A stretch of 64,000 nt of DNA from positions 125,383,450-125,447,449 of the forward strand of contig CP136069.1 in the NCBI GenBank assembly GCA_032622095.1, read 5' to 3'. Below, piece by piece: positions 53,321 to 57,949 of this stretch. The notes under the pieces are model-generated. The model had not been told where the DNA came from, did no database searches, and saw nothing but the letters and a program-made list of their open reading frames with translations. A program made the translations under genes and the position numbers. The DNA is from Siphonodentalium dalli. Its lineage: Eukaryota; Mollusca; Scaphopoda; Gadilida; Siphonodentaliidae. Positions within the stretch are counted from its first letter, which is position 1, and each line of letters begins with the position of its first letter.

Positions 53321-56300
53321 ACCTACCTACCCTACCCTGGACAGGTCCCGTTAGCAGAAACACGGTAATTTTTTTTTTGGCCTTATATAACAACGAGAGG
53401 CCGATCTTGATCGGCAGATGTTTATCCCATTCCTTGGTGATAGTAAATTGCTATGATCGAAATCATAATCTAGAGTTTTGATGTGAAATTATAGAGTATA
53501 CTGTTATGTAATAAAGTCTAAAGTAGAACACACAAATGTAAATAGAACACACAAATGTACATAATAACACAAATTATTTGAATTTATGGGTCAAAAGAGA
53601 AGGGTTAATTGGAATTGATGGGTCAAAAGAGAAGGGTTAATATAACATCTATAAAGCCTGTCACCACTATCATAGTGTAAGCATTTCTATTTATGTTGCT
53701 GCATATGGCCATGTGAGATATCAAAATAATATAGTTAGGCCAAAGAAAAAAGATAGTATGTTTCCGATAACGGAGTGAAAAAATTAGGGTAGGTAGGTAG
53801 GGAATTTTTTATTTTTTATTTTATTTTGATATTTTTTATCCAGCTGCAGAAATATTGAATTACCTCGACCGAAAATGACATAAAATGCCAACTTGTGTTG
53901 TGGGGAAAGTATTACTTGATAAACACAGCACTAGGAAATATACATTAAGATTGATGAAAGATCAAACTTACTTCATGCTTAAGTATGTTATTTATTATTT
54001 GGCTATAAACTTGGTATGAGATTGATGTCAACTAAGAATTTTACCCATAATACCGCCATTATACCATACTTGTATTGTGACCACTGCATCCCATTGTCTA
54101 GAGGTAGCCAGTGCACCCAACCTACCATGCCTGGTTTCTGGAAATAGTAGCTGTACCCCTAACATATGTGGTCATAACCTATATACATATATATATACAG
54201 ACACACACACCATGTCTGTTTATAGTGTTCCTACCGGTACTCTCAGGCTCCAAATAGAAGTGCACGCCCAAATAATAGTACACAGGAAAAATTCCATTGA
54301 AAGTTAATAACAGTGCAGACCCAAATAATAGCACAGGGGAAACTGTGAGCAAAACATCAACTATAGTTAAAAAAATTATAGTACAGGTAGGTCAAGCATA
54401 GGAATCAACATAGTATGTGTCATGTAGAGTTTTATTTGATATTTAAATGTTCACATGTATGCCATATACTTGAATATGTACATGCCTAAAATTATAAGCT
54501 CAACAATTTGGTATCAGAATAATATAGAAATCTCAATTTTCATACCCTCAAAATTAATAAACTTGCAGACTCAAATAAGCACTGTGCAGGGGGGGGGGGG
54601 GGGGATTTCCCAAGAAAATAATAAATGGGCATGCATGTTTATTTGGAACTCATGAATATGTTCCATAAGTCCCAAACAAGGCATACAGGTAAAGCAGGCA
54701 TGAGATACACTCTCTTGAAATTAAAATTGCAAGATTCATGCCTATCAATCCACAACCCATCACACACATGTGGCTTTTGAGACAACTGTCACTTCATGTC
54801 ACTAATCACAGGCTTATGTTAGAAACCATGTGTTTTGCACATTAATGATTATCAATATTTATGAGCATTAGCGGTAAAAACAGTAAAAAAAAATATCAAT
54901 AAAAAGATTAGGGTCGGCTGGTTATTTTTAGGGTCGGTCGATGTACGGAAACATAGTATCTTTTTTCTTTGGCCTTACTTATATAAAATGGAAAAGGTTA
55001 AAAGACATGGAATGGGTAAAAGGGGTTAAATCGCATATCCAATGCAAGTCTAAGCATCCAAAAGAACCTACAGGCTACAGTAGAGCTCCATTGTTCTACC
55101 GGTAGTTAAATAAATTCACCTGGCTAAGTGGAGGAGGTGTTAACAAAACACCCTTAGACAAACATATTATCAATAGTATCCATGCTCTGTGGAACTTTTG
55201 TTTATTCAAATTTCAGATAACATCACATCTGACATAGCATTTGGTCAGGTAATTGTGGATATTGTTCTCAAAGCAAGAAGTATCACTTTGACAAGGATTT
55301 GTGGTGGATGTAGGAGGAGGGAGGATCAGGAGGAGGAGGGTAGGGTAGGGGAGCAGAGGTCGATATAAGGTGGGACTCCCCCATGGGAGGGTCACTTGGA
55401 AAGTTTGACAGGTCGGTCACATTTTAACAATCTGAATATCTACCATCCAAGGCCCCTTCACACCATGTCAGATTAATCAGCTTGGTGGTTCCCGAGAAGA
55501 TGTTTCAATGAGTCTCAGTAATGTCAATGAAGATTAAATTTTTTATTTTTTAATTTAATTTTTTGTTTTTTTTTAAATATATATATAATTTTTTTGGTTA
55601 AATTGAGCAAGGAGTTCAATCTAAAAAAAACTTTTTCGAAAAAGGGGGATAACTCCTTTAAAATAAATCGGATCAAACCCATATTCAAACTCGATCAGTA
55701 TTTTGGGATGAGAAACTACCAAATTTGGTTCTGATCAGATGAAAAATGTTTGAGTTATCGCAACATGTGTGAATTCTGGGTCGTGTCGAAAAGGGCCACA
55801 ACTCTGTAAAAATAAAACTCGGAACAAACCCATATTCGAACCCGATCTGTATTTTGGGCTGAGAAACTGATATAAAAAATTTGGTTCCGATCGGATAGAA
55901 AATATTTGAGTTATCGCACCATGTGTAAAGTGTCTACAGATGGACTGATGGACTGACGAACGACGAGTGGTCAATCTGGATGTCGACTCTATGTGTACCA
56001 TACTATGGTATGGGTACACATAAAAATGTCAAAAAGGTGACTTTAATCAAATTTTTAGGGAAATTATGGGAACAGCGTTCTCAGCAATTATAAAAAATTA
56101 TTGGAAATGATCAACTGCCATATAAAGTACATGATCTGAACTAGAGCAAGGCTCAAATGAGTAATGAATAGAGAGCAAAACTGCTTCAAGACAGTTAACA
56201 GAATGTTAGTTTGTGCTAGAAATTTGCAAAATGAGTTTTAGGTCATATGTCCATATAAGCAAATACCCAGCTGACCAGCTATCTCTAACACTGTATTCTA

Positions 56301-57917
56301 TTTAAAGTTGATTGCTCCCTGCTTGAGTGAATGATCTGCATACTGTATACACCCTTCAGTAAGCCCATCCTCGAAGATAAGCCCAGTCTGGGTTTTTTAC
56401 CCTAAACAAAACATGGGGTGGTCCTCGTAGATAAGCCCACCCCCATTTCTGAGCATTTGGAAGGTGAATACAATCATGTCTCTATAATAGTATACACTTG
56501 TGTTAATACTGTTGTGAATTATACACATCTTATTCTATTCTTAGTTGTTGGATCAATAAAAAAGAGATCAATTCAATAAAATAAAAGGTGTCACTTATTG
56601 TTCACACCTCTATCAGAGTAAATCCAATGGGATGTGGAGTGATGACTTGGTGTTTTTGTAGGATCCTTTGATAATGCAGAAGAGTGATCTGTTGTGTTTT
56701 TATAAGAATTAGCTTGATTTATAATCATTAGTGTAACTAATTAACTTGTGAACTCATCATACAACCCTTACCCTATTGTGTTAGAAATTAATCCCAAAAT
56801 GTACAACCTTATCCAAAATGATTCCAAATGTATAGAACTGTCTACCACCGTTTTTGGTTATTATTATATGATTTTATCTTCTTAATAATATAAATAAAAC
56901 ACAATATTATCTTTATTCAATACAAAAATATGGTATTGGTATAAAACATGATGGTAGGTCGGCACCTTAAGGCTAACATAATTTTTGCACAGGGGGGTCC
57001 TCCTGAGTAAGCCCAGTACCCACTTTTTGAGCAAAAACGTGCACGAGCCCCCTGGGCTTCAAGTTACTGATGGGTGTATATAGTATGTGTATTAATTGGG
57101 CTGGTTTTTCAAGGAAACAGTGCTTGCAAAATGGATGCTTAGATGCATGTTCACTGGTTTTACCTAGTTTATCCCCCCCCCCAACCCCCGTCTGAGTTTT
57201 TGTCTTATCTTAACATGTAGTGGCCAGTTAGTCTAGTCTCATATTATCATTCAATATGACTATGTGACTCAGAAACACTATCATGTTTTTTCTTTGGCAG
57301 GGGCATTTTTGTTGTTGAAAATTACCCCCCCCCCCAACTGATTTTTTTAACTGAACATCTAATGGCCATTTCTCTCACTCTTCAATATGACTGTGCGACT
57401 AAGAAAAATAATCGTTGCCGACAATGAAGCATGTATATTCTGTGAAAGAGGCAATACTTAAAGGGGTACTGTACACTAAATTCAGCCATTTTTGGGACCA
57501 TCTTCTTTTATACTCAACAGAATATATGCAACAAATGAATGAATTTGAGCCATGGATGAGAGCAAAATACACGGTGAATTTTCAGTGAAAATAACCTTGT
57601 TTATTCCCCCCCCCCCCCCCCCCGAATTGTTTTTACCTCAACATCTAATGACCAGTTCCTCTCATTTTATCATTCAATATGACTATCATATGACTATGGG
57701 ACTAACAAAACAATCATTGTCGACAATGAAGCATGTATTTTCTGTGAAAGAGGCAATAATTAAATTTCAGAGAATTTTCAGTGAAAATTACCTACATGTA
57801 GACCTTTTATCCCCCCCCCCCCCCACACCTGAATTTTATTTACCTCAACATCTAATGGCCAGTGACTCTCATTTTATCATTCAATATGACTATCATAAAA
57901 ATATCATTGGTGACATT

Positions 57918-57949
<32 letters not shown>

